A program made the position numbers and the translations under genes. This document shows positions 1 to 11,600 of a DNA stretch of 64,000 nucleotides, in pieces. Location of the stretch: contig OY987303.1 of the NCBI GenBank assembly GCA_963920635.1, forward strand, positions 53,505,223 to 53,569,222, given 5' to 3'. Position 1 is the first letter of the stretch; every line of letters begins with the position of its first letter. The notes below the pieces were generated by a model. That model worked only from the letters and a program-made list of their open reading frames with translations. It was not told the DNA's origin and ran no database searches. This DNA comes from Pseudeuparius sepicola. Taxonomy: Eukaryota > Arthropoda > Insecta > Coleoptera > Anthribidae.

Positions 1-1479
1 ACTAATCGTGACTACTTTTTTAAGGATACCTTGAAATAATTTTACTGATATGAATTAGTTGCGGTTAAATAGCTATTCACAAAAACAATCCTCCTACTTT
101 CCGAAATGAGTGGAGCCATCGCCACCCATCCGGCGGTGCCTGAACTTACGTCCCGTATAAGTAATCTGTAATAATCGAATTACTAGCGCATCTGATGCGC
201 CTAGTCACTGACAGACAACGCCGCCAGTGTCTAGTGGCCGGCCAGTCAGTAAACTAAACAATCATGTCAGAATAACCACTGTCAGGCTGTTTTGTTGCTT
301 AGAAAAAACAATAAAAAAAATGAAAACCTGCAAAATATGGATCGTGGTAGCAATATTCTCGTGCAATTTAAGAATTGTGATACAAATGTGTGTGCGGAAA
401 TTCGCAAATACTGGTGCTTATGATGTGAATACAACATTTTCTTAAGATGTTTGAAGTGTATAACGCTTGCCGCTTGCCCTTTGTAGAATCAAGACTGAAT
501 ACACCAAAAATGCAGATGAAAGGTAGGTATTTCTTATTTTTTCAGTTTCATCTTCCACAAAGAAATGATTGAAATGTGGCAACACCGCTCTCCAGTGCCA
601 ACCTCGGGTATTAAGGTTCAAATGTAAATTGCCCACGTTTTAAACTTAGAGGAAAAAAATTCTTTCGCATTTTCCTTTTTAGTAGACCTGCCTCACTGTG
701 CGGTTAAATTTTTTTACATCATGACTGAATCACCCTGTATATTTTCTTATTGTGAGATTTTGAATTTATTTTACCTCATCTTGACCCCACTTTATTGAGT
801 AAAAGTATAGTATTTAACTAGCAGGGTATGGTTATTACCCATTTGGATAAATTACAACACTCACTGACGCTTGTGTTGCAAACTTGAGCCTCAGGAGTAA
901 TACCTGAGGAAATAACTTAACAACCATCATTACCTGCTTGCCGGTTGAATAATGTAAGTACTCTTTCTTTGTAAACAAAACACCTTTTTTTACTGAATAA
1001 ATATATTGGAAAACTGTAATAAAAAGTTTCTGAGAATTTTAAATTTTGCCCATGTCAAATTTTTAGCTTATTTCTTATGAGAAAAGCACTCTTCAAAAAA
1101 TTTGGTCAAGTAATGTTTGATATTTTTTGTGGAATAATACACAGAAAATAAATTACACATCAAATGGTAAAATTAAAATTCTTGGGTTTTTCACCAATAA
1201 TTTTTCCCATATTATTTTTATTTTCTCTAAACTGTAATTTAGAGAAATAATAAAATTATTTTACTAGTTTGGAGAAAAAAAAACAAAAACAACATTGGTT
1301 GAAAACACAAGAAATTTAATTTTACCCATTTTGATAAGACCAGGAAATCCAAAATAATAAATGTCAAGTGTTAATATACAAATAGCTCAAATTTCAACTT
1401 ATTTTTTAAGGCTTGATCAATATTGAAAATCAGGATAATCTCTAAAATGTAAATTAATAATATATTATTATAATAGCCG
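1..1479. other. Unassigned AT-rich sequence
   Basis: I see no exon-like or protein-family signal on either strand. A mariner-type end (CACCCTGTATA) lies at 731-741, and a short AT-rich stem-loop lies around 1218-1249. The rest is unassigned intergenic or repeat-derived sequence. Confidence 0.4.
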
Positions 1480-1707
1480 TCCTCCTTTTACAGTTTTAAG
1501 TGATCTCAAATCAATTCCGAATCACTTTGAGATCACATCAGCTGACATCGAGTGTTCCTTTTACAAATGTTCAGTTGGTTATGAAGTGATCAGTTTACGC
1601 CGCAAATCTATTTTTATGTAATTTGTGTTGGTTTTGAGTGTTTCTGGGGTTAAGGTGGTGAAAAATATTGAAAAATTCATTCAAGGGTTAGATTATAGAT
1701 AACGTGG

Positions 1708-3451
1708 TAGTCTCAGAAAAATAAAAAACGTAGAACTGGCTTTGTATCGGCAAGTTTGTTCCCATAATAAAAAAAAAAAATGTTTACAGTTCGGGTGACA
1801 GATCTGGTGCTAACGATTACAAGGCAGTGGCGTACCTAGGCGTAAATAGGAAAAAATATATTTGCCTTTATATCTCAATTTTTTTTTATAAAAATTGAAG
1901 TATAACCCCGGGTACAACTAGTACGCGTCAATTCTAAAATTCAAACTTATCAATGTTATTGACAGTTACTAGTTGGAGATTGTTCAGCGAACACAATATA
2001 AAAAAATAAGAAATAAAAACTTTTTAAAAACAAGCTTTTATTTAAGCCATGAACTAAAACGGATAAAATAAGTTTAGGTTTTCGTTAAGATAATTCAATG
2101 CCACCCTGCGGCAAGCTTTTTTAAATGAAAAAGGTCGTCGCGCGAGATGTTCATAAAAGTAGGTACCAATTAATTTTATTGGACAGTGATTAGTTGATAA
2201 GCAAGTACATGCCAAAGAATATATTTTCTTTACAGTTTGCGCGACAAGCTTTTTGATTTAAAAAAGCTTGTCGCAGTTTGGCATTGAATTATCTTAACGA
2301 AAACCTAAACTTATTTTATCCGTTTTAGTAAATGGCTTACTTAAATAAAAGCTTGTTTTTAAAAAGGTTTTTTTATTATTTATTTTATTTTGTCCTTTTT
2401 TAGTAGGTACTATTTGATTCCAATCTCAGAAGGGCGGTAAAGAAATTTAATCTGCCATCTTGGGGCATCGGGCATCCGCCCTATTGGATTTAGTATGACG
2501 TCAGTCACCTTCTCGTTTTCTACTCTTCAAGTCCTTTCATTTATTGATACCCATGTCGAGGATGTTGTGAAGAATTAGGCAATCCGCCGTCTTGGGGAGG
2601 CCGCCATATTAGATTTATTATGACCTTATTCACCTTATTGTTTTCTACGCGTCGAGCCCTTTCGTTTGATACCCATGTTGAGAATTATTTTCCCTCTGGT
2701 GGTAAAGGTATCTTTTACCGTGCCCCGAACTAGATACGCCTATGTACTTATGCATGATATGTAACCTCCTTTGGCGAGTTGCTTGATTTGCAAACAATAC
2801 ACTTTTTTTGCCCATAACGTATAACTTAATTGTCTATATAAGCATTTTAAACCGACGAATACTTAAGAAACACTTAAAAACAGCGAAAAATTGCTTCTGA
2901 ATGACACAGCACCAGTTATGTCAAACAACAGTCAAACACAAGGTGAGGCATACTCTTGACCGATTTGCGCGTTTGTCAGATGGTGCGATTGGTATTGGTA
3001 ATTATTGTAGGTATATTATTGTTTCCTTAGTTATATCACAGATTAAAGTACTACACGTAGTATAGAAATACTGCCTAATAAGTGTCTAGATAATTATAAA
3101 TACTAGATTCACCTATTAGTCAGGCAGACCTTATCTCATCAATACATAAATATCATATACCTATTATCTACCATTATTTACTTCAAAGCAATCGTATTTG
3201 CAACTGATTGGGTATGTCCCTAGTACATACAACGGAAACCACTGTTGCAAAAAACTATTATTAAAAACTATTATTTGCAATTTGATCTTGAAGATTATCT
3301 TAATTTACCAGAGAAATAAGTTTTTCATTATGAATTATTGGCAACGCTGTTAAACTTTAACTAGTAAATAAATAATAGAGTATAAAAAGTGCTACCCCTT
3401 ACAAACATTTCAATCTATAGATGCCATTTCTATGTTTTTTATTTTTCTGAG
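1708..3451. mobile_element. DNA element nested in the 1480-3556 relic
   Basis: About 1.74 kb bounded by inverted repeats of roughly 30 bp (CTCAGAAAAATAAAAAAC at 1713 onward and its complement ending at 3451). It is flanked by GTGG (1704-1707 and 3452-3455), a possible 4-bp target duplication. Inside are a long palindrome (2007-2378) and degenerate units of the CTTTCATTTGATACCCAT minisatellite (about 2515-2680). The same two components occur together at 20407-22225. No transposase is visible. Confidence 0.65.
2007..2378. repeat. Long inverted repeat (CAAGCTTTTATTTAA family)
   Basis: Arms of roughly 120 bp (about 2007-2125 and 2256-2378) pair almost throughout and carry the motif CAAGCTTTTATTTAA. 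The same motif forms the arms of the palindromic element at 20407-21757, so this is a dispersed family component. Confidence 0.75.
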
Positions 3452-3556
3452 GTGGTCGTACACTGTTCCATTTACCAATAAAAAATCATTTCACTATCAG
3501 ATCACTTCATGTTCATTTCACTACAAATTCACTTGTGCAAAAAGTCAAAAGGAGGA

Positions 3557-4414
3557 AACTATTATCTATGATAAATTAACATTGGTAGTCAGTTGAGGAG
3601 TCTGATAAAATAAGTAATTTGGAAGCGTTATTAGTTGCCTCCTCATCGCAAACCCTTATTACGTTTGCGATAATTTCCCTGGCTTGGCTATGTATGGTCT
3701 TTCCGCAGACATTGGTCATTATACAACCACTACTAACACCGAAAAACTCAAATTGTCTCCCTTCGCGCACGGCTATGAGGCGAAGACTAGTGTTCGTGAT
3801 ATTTGAGACCGCCAGTCGCTCTAAGAAATATTCAGCTTGGAATACTGATTGCAGGATGAATCTTTACTGGGCTTGCTAGGCGTTGCCGGATCGCAAAAAA
3901 CCTGTACAATTCTGGTGCACTAGCGTAATGGCTTTGGTTTATTATATTTCCTAAAGAGAATTATATTTGGAAGTTTGGCAACATTCGAAATTTTTTACTC
4001 GCATTCTTGAGGCTCGTATTCTCTGGTAAGGTGGACTATAATAGGATGATCGCACTAACATTTTACATGTGGGCGCAATTATTAATTCTGAACAATTTTC
4101 TCCAATAGAACGTTTCGATGTGTGCATGCAAGAAAAAGGCAATTACTATTTTTTTTGTCTTCGTTGCCATATGCGGCTAGGGCCGACTTTTCCGGATAGA
4201 ATTAGGATAACATTCGCTCAAGCACTACAGAAAACCTTAGAAAATCGTAGTAATCCCAGTGAGTGTAGGACAATTACTAAATCACACTGATAAAGTTATT
4301 AAAGGCAGAAAAACATGCAGTCTAAATAGTTTGGCGACGCTACGAACATCACCACTGCGGCTCACAATATTATACCTACCTTTTTTTCGCGAGTTCACAG
4401 TGCACTAAAACCCT
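3557..4414. other. Unassigned sequence
   Basis: Several short open frames run here on both strands (for example 3619-3879 and 4069-4290). None shows a recognisable domain, and none has convincing splice context. I see no gene. Confidence 0.35.
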
Positions 4415-4690
4415 GGTCTATCTAGTGCGCACTCCGCATGCGGAGTGCGTGATGTGCAGTGCGCACTGATCGCTTGTGTACCATTGAATGGAGGTATTCT
4501 ATCTATTACGTACACACATTTATGATGTATTTTAGTCATTTTCACCAAAATATCTTCATTTTCTCTTCTTGTTAATAAGTTTATACATCACCCTTTTCAT
4601 TATAGTACTGACAACAATAATAAGGAAGTGGCTATTTATACGTCCGACGTATATGAAAGTCGATATACGTCTTGGGCTTCAATAATAATT

Positions 4691-5451
4691 GGAAGTGGCT
4701 ATTTATACGTCCGACGGATACAAACGTCAATATACGTCTTGCGCTCTCATTGGCGGGCTGAGTCACGTGACTTCTTTGGACGTGCATTTAACTCCGTACA
4801 CGTCCGAAGCCGAAGTAAACTAATATTTAGATACGTCGGAAGTGCATTTTTCTCAAGCATCTTTGCAATAAGGAGTGCCTGCTCCTTTTTGGGGGATAGA
4901 GGCTGCCGTATGAAAAAAGAAGGGGGCATTCGCACCATATTGTGGCAGTCGGCAGCGATGCGCGCGGCCGCATGAAAAAATAAGTGGTAATAATTTCCAA
5001 TGGTGTAACCCACCCCCGATTTTCTTGAAATTTTAGCTAGGTAGGTACCCCGTATTTTCGCCCGATGCGACGTTCGGCGTTGTAACCCACCCCCGATTTT
5101 CTCGAAATTTTGGCTACTCCCCGACATTCGGCACCGCGCCGAATGTCGGGGGGTAGCCAAAATTTCAAGAAAATCGGGGGTGGGTTATTATTACATCATT
5201 GTAAATAATTACCACTTCATTTTTCATTCCGTAGCGCCCATCGCGGAAAAAGTAGGGCATACGCAATATAAAATGAGACAAGATAGGTCTGAATAATTTC
5301 GGACATCATCCAATCGACTTAGTAAACAAGCCGATTCATAATCCATCGGACGGTAGAAGTAAGGTTATGTGTCACGTGACTCAATCGACCAATGAGAGCG
5401 CAAGACGTATACTGACGTTTGTATCAGTCGGACGTATAAATAGCCACTTCC
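4691..5451. mobile_element. MITE with ~84-bp TIRs and 9-bp target duplication
   Basis: The terminal inverted repeats begin GGAAGTGGCTATTTATACG and extend about 84 bp with only a few mismatches. The element is flanked on both sides by ATAATAATT (4682-4690 and 5452-5460). Long TIRs plus a 9-bp duplication resemble Mutator-like or foldback elements. A 57-bp truncated copy of the left end abuts it at 4624-4680. Confidence 0.8.
5083..5187. repeat. Near-perfect 105-nt hairpin
   Basis: Two arms of about 50 nt (5083-5132 and 5138-5187), starting TAACCCACCCCCGATTTT, pair with only one or two mismatches around a loop of about five bases. A third copy of the arm begins near 5008. It lies inside the 4691-5451 MITE. 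Confidence 0.85.
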
Positions 5452-5610
5452 ATAATAATTAAATGAAAATTTCTCTATGATAAAGGGATGCGGAGTGCGC
5501 ATTGTAGATAGGTCACCGTGGATCCGCACTCCGCAAAGTTGTAGATAGACCGTAGCTTAACGGGAAACACTCACCTTCTCTTGTAGCTGCTCGTCGATGG
5601 CATTATTCGT

Positions 5611-6382
5611 CTACTTGTTATTAAATTTCCATTCTTGCCTACACATGGGACACTGCTGATTCATAGGCTGACTTTGCAACCTAAAAATGACGAAAATAAA
5701 TTAGAATAATCCAGCAACTTTATACTATTCTCAATTTGATTTCTATGTTGTTCCTGGTAGGTTTAGTTTATTTAAGACGAAAATTCCTGGGATTCTACCA
5801 TTTATATTTGTGGGTTCGACGAAATTATATAATATATTTATTTATATTTTGCATGTAGATTTTTTATTATTATACTTATTATTTGTAGGAAAAACTACGT
5901 ACGTTTCGGCTTCATTTTTTTTTTTAACAAAAATGTGATTTGTTAATGTTTTTTATAAACCTGATGATGGCTGAAATGAAGCCGAAACGTACGTAGTTTT
6001 TCCTACAAATAATAAGTATAATAATAAAAAATCTACATGCAAAATATAAATAAATATATATAATTTCGTCGAACCCACAAATATAAATGGTAGAATCCCA
6101 GGAATTTTCGTCTTAAACTATTCTCAATTCCCTCACCATTTAACTATACAGTGCATGTGAAAACAGTGCGAACACTGACCCCAAACCAATGGACAGTCGT
6201 CCCCTGGCAATTTACAATCTGGGCAACACCCGTCGAAGGGCATACGGCAGATACCACAGTTATCGTCGTTTGCGACCCATTTCCAAGAGGCTACACCAGT
6301 CCAATCTTAAAAAAAATACCGATATAAAAAAGGTCTAATAACACTTTCTATCAAAAAAATTACGTTTGATTGTCACTTTCAT
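5611..6382 (-). CDS. Apc11: Anaphase-promoting complex subunit 11 (RING-H2)
   Basis: Catalytic RING subunit of the APC/C ubiquitin ligase. With APC2 it recruits the E2 and drives ubiquitination of cyclins and securin. Three exons in continuous phase: 6364-6382, 6137-6305 and 5611-5680, giving 85 aa, the usual family length (about 84). The start MKVTIKHWTGVASW, the zinc-ligand run [25 protein letters not shown] and the C-terminal [10 protein letters not shown] are almost invariant APC11 signatures, so all RING cysteine/histidine ligands are present. Exon 1 encodes only six residues and is found from its donor (C|GTAATT) and the family N-terminus. The 456-nt second intron is mostly a palindromic repeat (5771-6117). 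It is divergent from Dpy30 across 81 bp. No damage is seen. Confidence 0.95.
5771..6117. repeat. Foldback/palindromic MITE in Apc11 intron 2
   Basis: Two arms of about 150 bp (5771-5920 and 5967-6117), nearly identical when inverted, are separated by about 45 bp. The outer ends are TTAA followed by GACGAAAATTCC, so a TTAA target site is possible. The repeat occupies most of the intron between exons 2 and 3 of Apc11. Confidence 0.85.
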
Positions 6383-6463
6383 AATTCCATCAAAACAGAA
6401 ACAAAAGAAAACACAATAAACAGCGAAGACTGGAAAGTAACCGCACGAAAGTCACATTAAAAA
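6383..6463. promoter_or_regulatory. 81-bp divergent start-codon interval (Apc11/Dpy30)
   Basis: The Apc11 ATG (6382, minus) and the inferred Dpy30 ATG (6464, plus) leave 81 bp. This stretch must hold both 5' UTRs and a shared promoter, or the promoters extend into the coding regions. No TATA box is evident. The call depends on the Dpy30 upstream start being right. Confidence 0.5.
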
Positions 6464-7356
6464 ATGAACAAACCGAACTCTTGGGTTGCCGAACATGAAG
6501 AAATCTTTGGAAACAATGAAGCACTGAATCTTTCCAAGCAAGACAACACCGTTACATCGTCTTCGAGGACTGGGGACTCGGAAGATGTGGACAAAATACC
6601 GGAAAAGCCTAATTCTGAGGGTAAAATACAGGAAAATGTTTTGAAAATCGATTTTTCAGCAACGAATACTTTCTTACTTGAAAACAAATTTGACAGATGT
6701 CAATGCTAAATGTCAAAAATAACGCAGAAATATTAGGTCAGGTTAGATGTCACATGTCAAACGTGTGATCAGTCATGAATCGATAAGAACGCTTTAACAC
6801 CAGTTATTCGAGCGCTCCGAGCGTCAATTCGAACTCATCTTTGATGTTCTTTAAATCCTACCTTATTTTGTTATTTTGTGAATATTCTGTTATTCTTCAT
6901 TTTCGGCAAGGTGATTTTTTAAAAAGACATTTTTTATTTTTTGTAGAAATAATTACCCAAGAAAGAGTCCACAGCACAGTTTTAAAAAACGAGGAAATAG
7001 CCGCCGAAGTTTGCAATCTAGCTGGTAATCCGACTTATTGCAAGCTCATAAAAGTAACCACAATTCCAGTTATAAATAAGTTAAATTTCACTTTCACTGC
7101 TTTTTTTCAGGCAGCTTTAAAAATGGAAAACCAAGAAAACATTCCAAAGAAGTCTCGGGTGGATTTGGCGAGCCTACCAACCCGACAATACTTAGACCAA
7201 ACTATAGTTCCGATTTTGATGAGCGGGTTATCGTATTTGGCTAAGGAAAGGCCCCCCGAACCTATAAATGCTTTAGCAGAGTACTTAATAAAAAATAAGG
7301 CCCACTACGAGACCGGCGGCAACACACCGCCGTCGGAGAATAAGGAAAATAAGTAG
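6464..7356 (+). CDS. Dpy30: Dpy-30 homologue (COMPASS/MLL core subunit)
   Basis: The Dpy-30 motif dimerises and docks on ASH2 in the nuclear H3K4 methyltransferase complexes. The last exon encodes the diagnostic motif around [20 protein letters not shown] followed by [10 protein letters not shown] and [10 protein letters not shown]. Proposed exons 6464-6620, 6947-7024 and 7115-7356 keep phase and give 158 aa; the motif lies at about residues 95-145. The acceptor before exon 3 is tandem (CAG at 7108-7110, GCAG ending 7114). Only the second keeps the upstream exons in frame. If the first is used, translation could still start at the internal ATG 7123, giving 77 aa. The N-terminal region has no recognisable domain and is less certain than the C-terminal exon. 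An AATAAA follows at 7454. Convergent with BLTP3. Confidence 0.88.
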
Positions 7357-7453
7357 GGGAGTTGCCATTGTCTGTCCATAGTTTTGTCTATTTATTATCT
7401 TTTTTTTATGACTAATGTATCAATTTTTTATGCAATACCGAGAGTTCGCATGA

Positions 7454-7459
7454 AATAAA
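7454..7459 (+). terminator. Dpy30 polyadenylation signal
   Basis: A canonical AATAAA lies 98 nt after the Dpy30 stop codon, in a T-rich context. Confidence 0.6.
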
Positions 7460-8639
7460 TACAGTTTTTTATCAGTGGATGCGAAAATTGTAATTATGAG
7501 TTAGGTATTCTTTAATTGTTGGAAAATACATCCTTGCTTGCCATGTATACAATGTAGATATTTTATTACACTGAAAAACACTACAAAATAAACAGTCAAA
7601 AGTTTCAATCGAGTCTGTGCAGATTTTAAAAGGAAAATATAAATTACAATTTATTTGATAAAATTGATTAAGCCTATATCCTAGAATCAGAGAACTAATA
7701 TTATTAGAACATTTTGAACTGAATATGCATTTATTAAAACTAAGCAAATATTGACACATATTTTTAGACTCAAAACTTGGTAAAATTTTGGGTTGTTACA
7801 ATAAAATAAAAAACAAGTATTTTTTTGTATAACAGCATATATTTTTTAATATGAACAAACATAAAAAACAGGAAATTTAAAACAGTACATAAATTAAAAT
7901 AAGTAATCATACACTGCATGTGCAATGTAGAAAGTAAGGATAGTGGTCTCACATAACCCCCAAGTTCAATAGTTGGACACTAGGGGGACAATTTGGGCCG
8001 ATTTTTGAAATGTCATGGTGCTTTGGGTTGTTGTTATGGCTGAACAAAAACCCGTTTCATAATATTGGCGCGAAATTATCACGTGATCTCAGCAGTGACG
8101 AGCACCTTTCGCCCCAACTTTAGAAACACGACCGTTATTTGGTTTCGACAATAACAACCGTCCATACCCTCTACATTGTGGCCGCCCGTCAATTCACACA
8201 CCATCTTTTAAAAATAGTTGACACTGATGAAGCTCTACTACAATATACATAAAAATATTTTCCGTGTATCTACAAGTATAACTTTTAAAACAATGTCATA
8301 TCAGCCGTCTTATCGCATTTAACTAATTCAAAATCCTCGTCTGGATGGAATACATTCAAAAACGAAATATATATGTTGAAAAGTCTCTTTGGCATTTTTA
8401 TTCCTCAAACGAATATTTCTTGCAACCTAGCTACCAGGGAACCAGTCAGAAACAGTTTTATAACATTTTTTTTTCCTAATTTCACAACCATCTTAGCCAC
8501 TAACGTTTCTTTCCCCTTTATCTCGAAAATAATGCTCTATATCGGCAAAGACGAAGACAGCGAAATATTTTCAAAGACCGACTAACTACTGATTCCTTCT
8601 GTGATCTCTACAGCAATTAGTGCAGTCGAAACAGCATTG
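7460..8639. other. Convergent 3' region of Dpy30 and BLTP3
   Basis: No coding exon is recognised. On the minus strand an AATAAA lies at 8402-8397, about 240 nt beyond the BLTP3 stop, and is a plausible polyadenylation signal for that gene. Further AATAAA matches on the minus strand occur near 7651 and 7389. Part of the segment is therefore BLTP3 3' UTR. Confidence 0.45.
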
Positions 8640-11600
8640 CTATCTCTTAGAGTTCCACTGCCAGCCGCCGTTGCCGGATATCTGGTCGTGGAGCCTCTTC
8701 ATTTCGTCTAGCATCTTTTGTTTCTCGTCTAGCAACCTGCTGACCTTGAGAAAAACAGTCGATTCCAATACGGACGCCAGCAAATGGCTTAACGATCATC
8801 CACCTCCGACATTTTTGATAGAAAACCCTGGAGGATAAAACTTTTGTGTAGAATAGATTGAAAATTTGGCCTGCAAAAAGAGACGAAAGTTCCGCCGTAG
8901 AGCAATCCTTGTTTGTCAGCGCCGCCCATATATTTTTTATGTTGGCATTTCGAAAGTAGTTTCGATGTTCTAAAGCTAATTGTTACCACAAAACATCAAT
9001 GTTTTGTTGTGAATAGAGCCGCACAACGACCATACACACAGTTTTATGAAATTATCGTATGTAATATCACAAGTGCCAGAAATTTTATCGATAATTTTTT
9101 CGAAAGCGCTATTTTGCCTAGAAAGATCACGAGTATAAATTGGTCTTTTATCTCTGAAAATAAAAGCCCAATTTGTACGAGTGGTTTTGCTAATGGGCAA
9201 AATAGCGTTTGAGAATAAAATTATTTAGAAAAATTTCCGGCACGAGTGGTATTTGTCTAGATTATTTCACGAATACGATTTAATAATTTCTGTATTGATT
9301 TTTTCTGTTTACATTTCCAAAACGACTCATTTTGAACGAGTTTATTGACAGCTTCGACTGTAGCGTTCGAGTAAACAAACATGGCGCTTGATTATCCAAG
9401 GCAAATGCGATCATACCTAGACCTTGTTGGCATTGGTTTATTTTCTGAATGTGTCATAAATTTAAACGGAGACTGAGGTCTAATAACAAGAATTTAGCAA
9501 TGCAAAAATTTATATTAATTCATTGATATACAATGCTTAATAATACCGCAACATAATTTATAAGCTGCATAATTTAGAACAGTGTAAAACACACCAATTT
9601 TAAGAAGTACGTGTTTGTATCAAACAGATTTGCGGTTGCTAAGCAACAAAGTGATAATTGCACGAGTGATATTACCGCTTTGCTTTTGCACAAGTGCAAT
9701 TATCGCTAGCAGAGGCACATGATTGGTTGGATTTTTATGGAAGGAGCTACCTTATTGGATGCAAGCAGTATGAGGGAAATAATTATAGTAAATCGTTGAC
9801 AGGGAAAAAGTAGGACTGATATTGCCTTCACAGGCGAGTTTTATCAAATTGGTGACAATGCTAACGTAAATATTATTTTAGCTACACTGATAAAGAAGGA
9901 TAGCACTAGGGTGGACCTTTCGTCCCTTTTTTCCAGGCCAAATTTTCAGTGGACTCGTCTATTAGGTGGCAATGTTCTCATATTTTTATATTTCTTGTTT
10001 TTTTAGTTTGTTGTGTGTAATTAATTAGTAGAGAGTAGTTCAATTATAGGATGTTTTTCCTCCAGGGCCGAGTGTGTGACAAACATAACCTACCTCTGTT
10101 TGACAGGACTTCAGACATGTCCTAAGCACATCTGATTCTTCATTAGACTTCCTTAGCGCCCTGTTTTCTTCCGAGACCCTCTCGAAAGCCTGCAATCTTC
10201 TTTTTAATTCTTCATTTTCCGACAGCAGTTGTTTGGCTAGTTTTACACTATTCGACTGCTCAGTATCTTAAAAAGACAGTTTATATTTTACAAGATGGCA
10301 ATAATTTCAAAGTTTCACTGGTCGTGAGTAACATAGACTAATAAAAAGCTTTAGGTGAGCAGTGAAACGACATGTCAAACGTTTTGTTTTGCCACTGTCA
10401 GATTGGCAAGGCCACCTCGAATTTTCAAAATCAAAGTTCTTATACCGCTTATATTGAACCTCAACAGGGACTCTTTAAAATAAGGGGACCCAGCATGTCA
10501 CAGTCTATCACATAGGAAAAGTGAAGCCTTGAGGGGAAGTTTGTTTTCTGTAAACTCCAAGGAGACCACAAGGGGGCTGGTACAAGGTTATGTATATGTC
10601 AGTGTCCAACTGCCATCCGGTTTTATGTGACATGCCAGTGCCATAGATTCTAAAGGAGGTAAAATATTTCCCATCATAATTCACAATTTCTAAGTTTTCT
10701 AACTTCCAGATATTCAGATGTGTCAATTAAAGGTAATGCGGCCGCCTGTAGTACTGTAGTAGTCCCAATAATTGCAACCAAATTTTTCCCGTATATAAGT
10801 TTATTTTAAGTTTGTAAGGTACCTTGGGAGAGAAATAAAATTACAAAAATTTTATAATGAACACCGAGAAAAACTACATGATTAGAACTACTAGACCTAA
10901 TCTTATTAGTCCATCCCGAAATCTGTGAAAGTTCTTTGGATAGATATATTCAACAAGGGCAGAAAGTTCAAGTATACATATTACAAATGGATTGAGGAAC
11001 CTGGTAACAAGGTGCAATAGCGACAAATTCTTAAATAAGCAAAGTCGGCATTACTGACTTACCATACTTATTACTTAAATTCGTGGAAATAATTGCCGGA
11101 AATCAATTTCAACTATAAAATAAATTTGTTTCATTTGACAGTTGCCACATTCTGCACTTGTAGACACAACATTGTCAAGTCTTGTAACGAAGTTACTAAT
11201 TTCCCGTTTTAATTTTTATTTTAACACCCACTTATTTCCTCGCCGCGCTATTTTTAGCGGCCGGCTATCCACGGTGGTAGTTTTTTATGTCCACACCGAT
11301 GACTTTTTCTACATAGTAGGCCGACATTCCAGTTTTATTGCATTTAATTAAATCCGGGTTTTGATTAGTTTCCGGCTTTCCGCCGCCGAATAATGGATGC
11401 TTATGTTACCATAAGGGTGGTGGGATACCGAAAAGGGGTAGAACCGGGTTACTAATTCAAATTGCAGCCAGAGCCGCCGTTCTTTTTGGAAGCCCGGGTA
11501 TATTGGACATGCCCGAGCCAGAGAGACCACTGTCAAAGACCTGTCAGGGGTGCAACACCCCTAACCGCCAAACTAGCCTCCGACTGCCGTTTTCGCTACC

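Larger units (their letters stand above)
1480..3556 (-). mobile_element. DNA transposon relic with TCCTCCTTTT ends, interrupted
   Basis: The segments 1480-1707 and 3452-3556 are the two ends of one element whose sister copy sits inverted at 54847-56331. Both copies have inverted ends of the type TCCTCCTTTT. The sister is continuous across the point where this copy is split, which shows that 1708-3451 is a later insertion. No coding capacity is visible in the outer element. Superfamily unassigned. Confidence 0.7.
4415..5551. mobile_element. Element with GGTCTATCTA inverted ends, hosting a nested MITE
   Basis: Inverted ends GGTCTATCTA lie at 4415 and, complemented, ending at 5551. Next to each is the sequence GCACTCCGC. 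At the left end this forms a 22-nt perfect palindrome centred near 4438. The interior contains the 4691-5451 element with its own target duplication. No coding sequence is recognised. Confidence 0.6.

Noticed and set aside
4747..5160. 137-codon minus-strand frame
   Set aside because: It runs through the MITE and its hairpin arms, so it is repeat-derived and not a gene.
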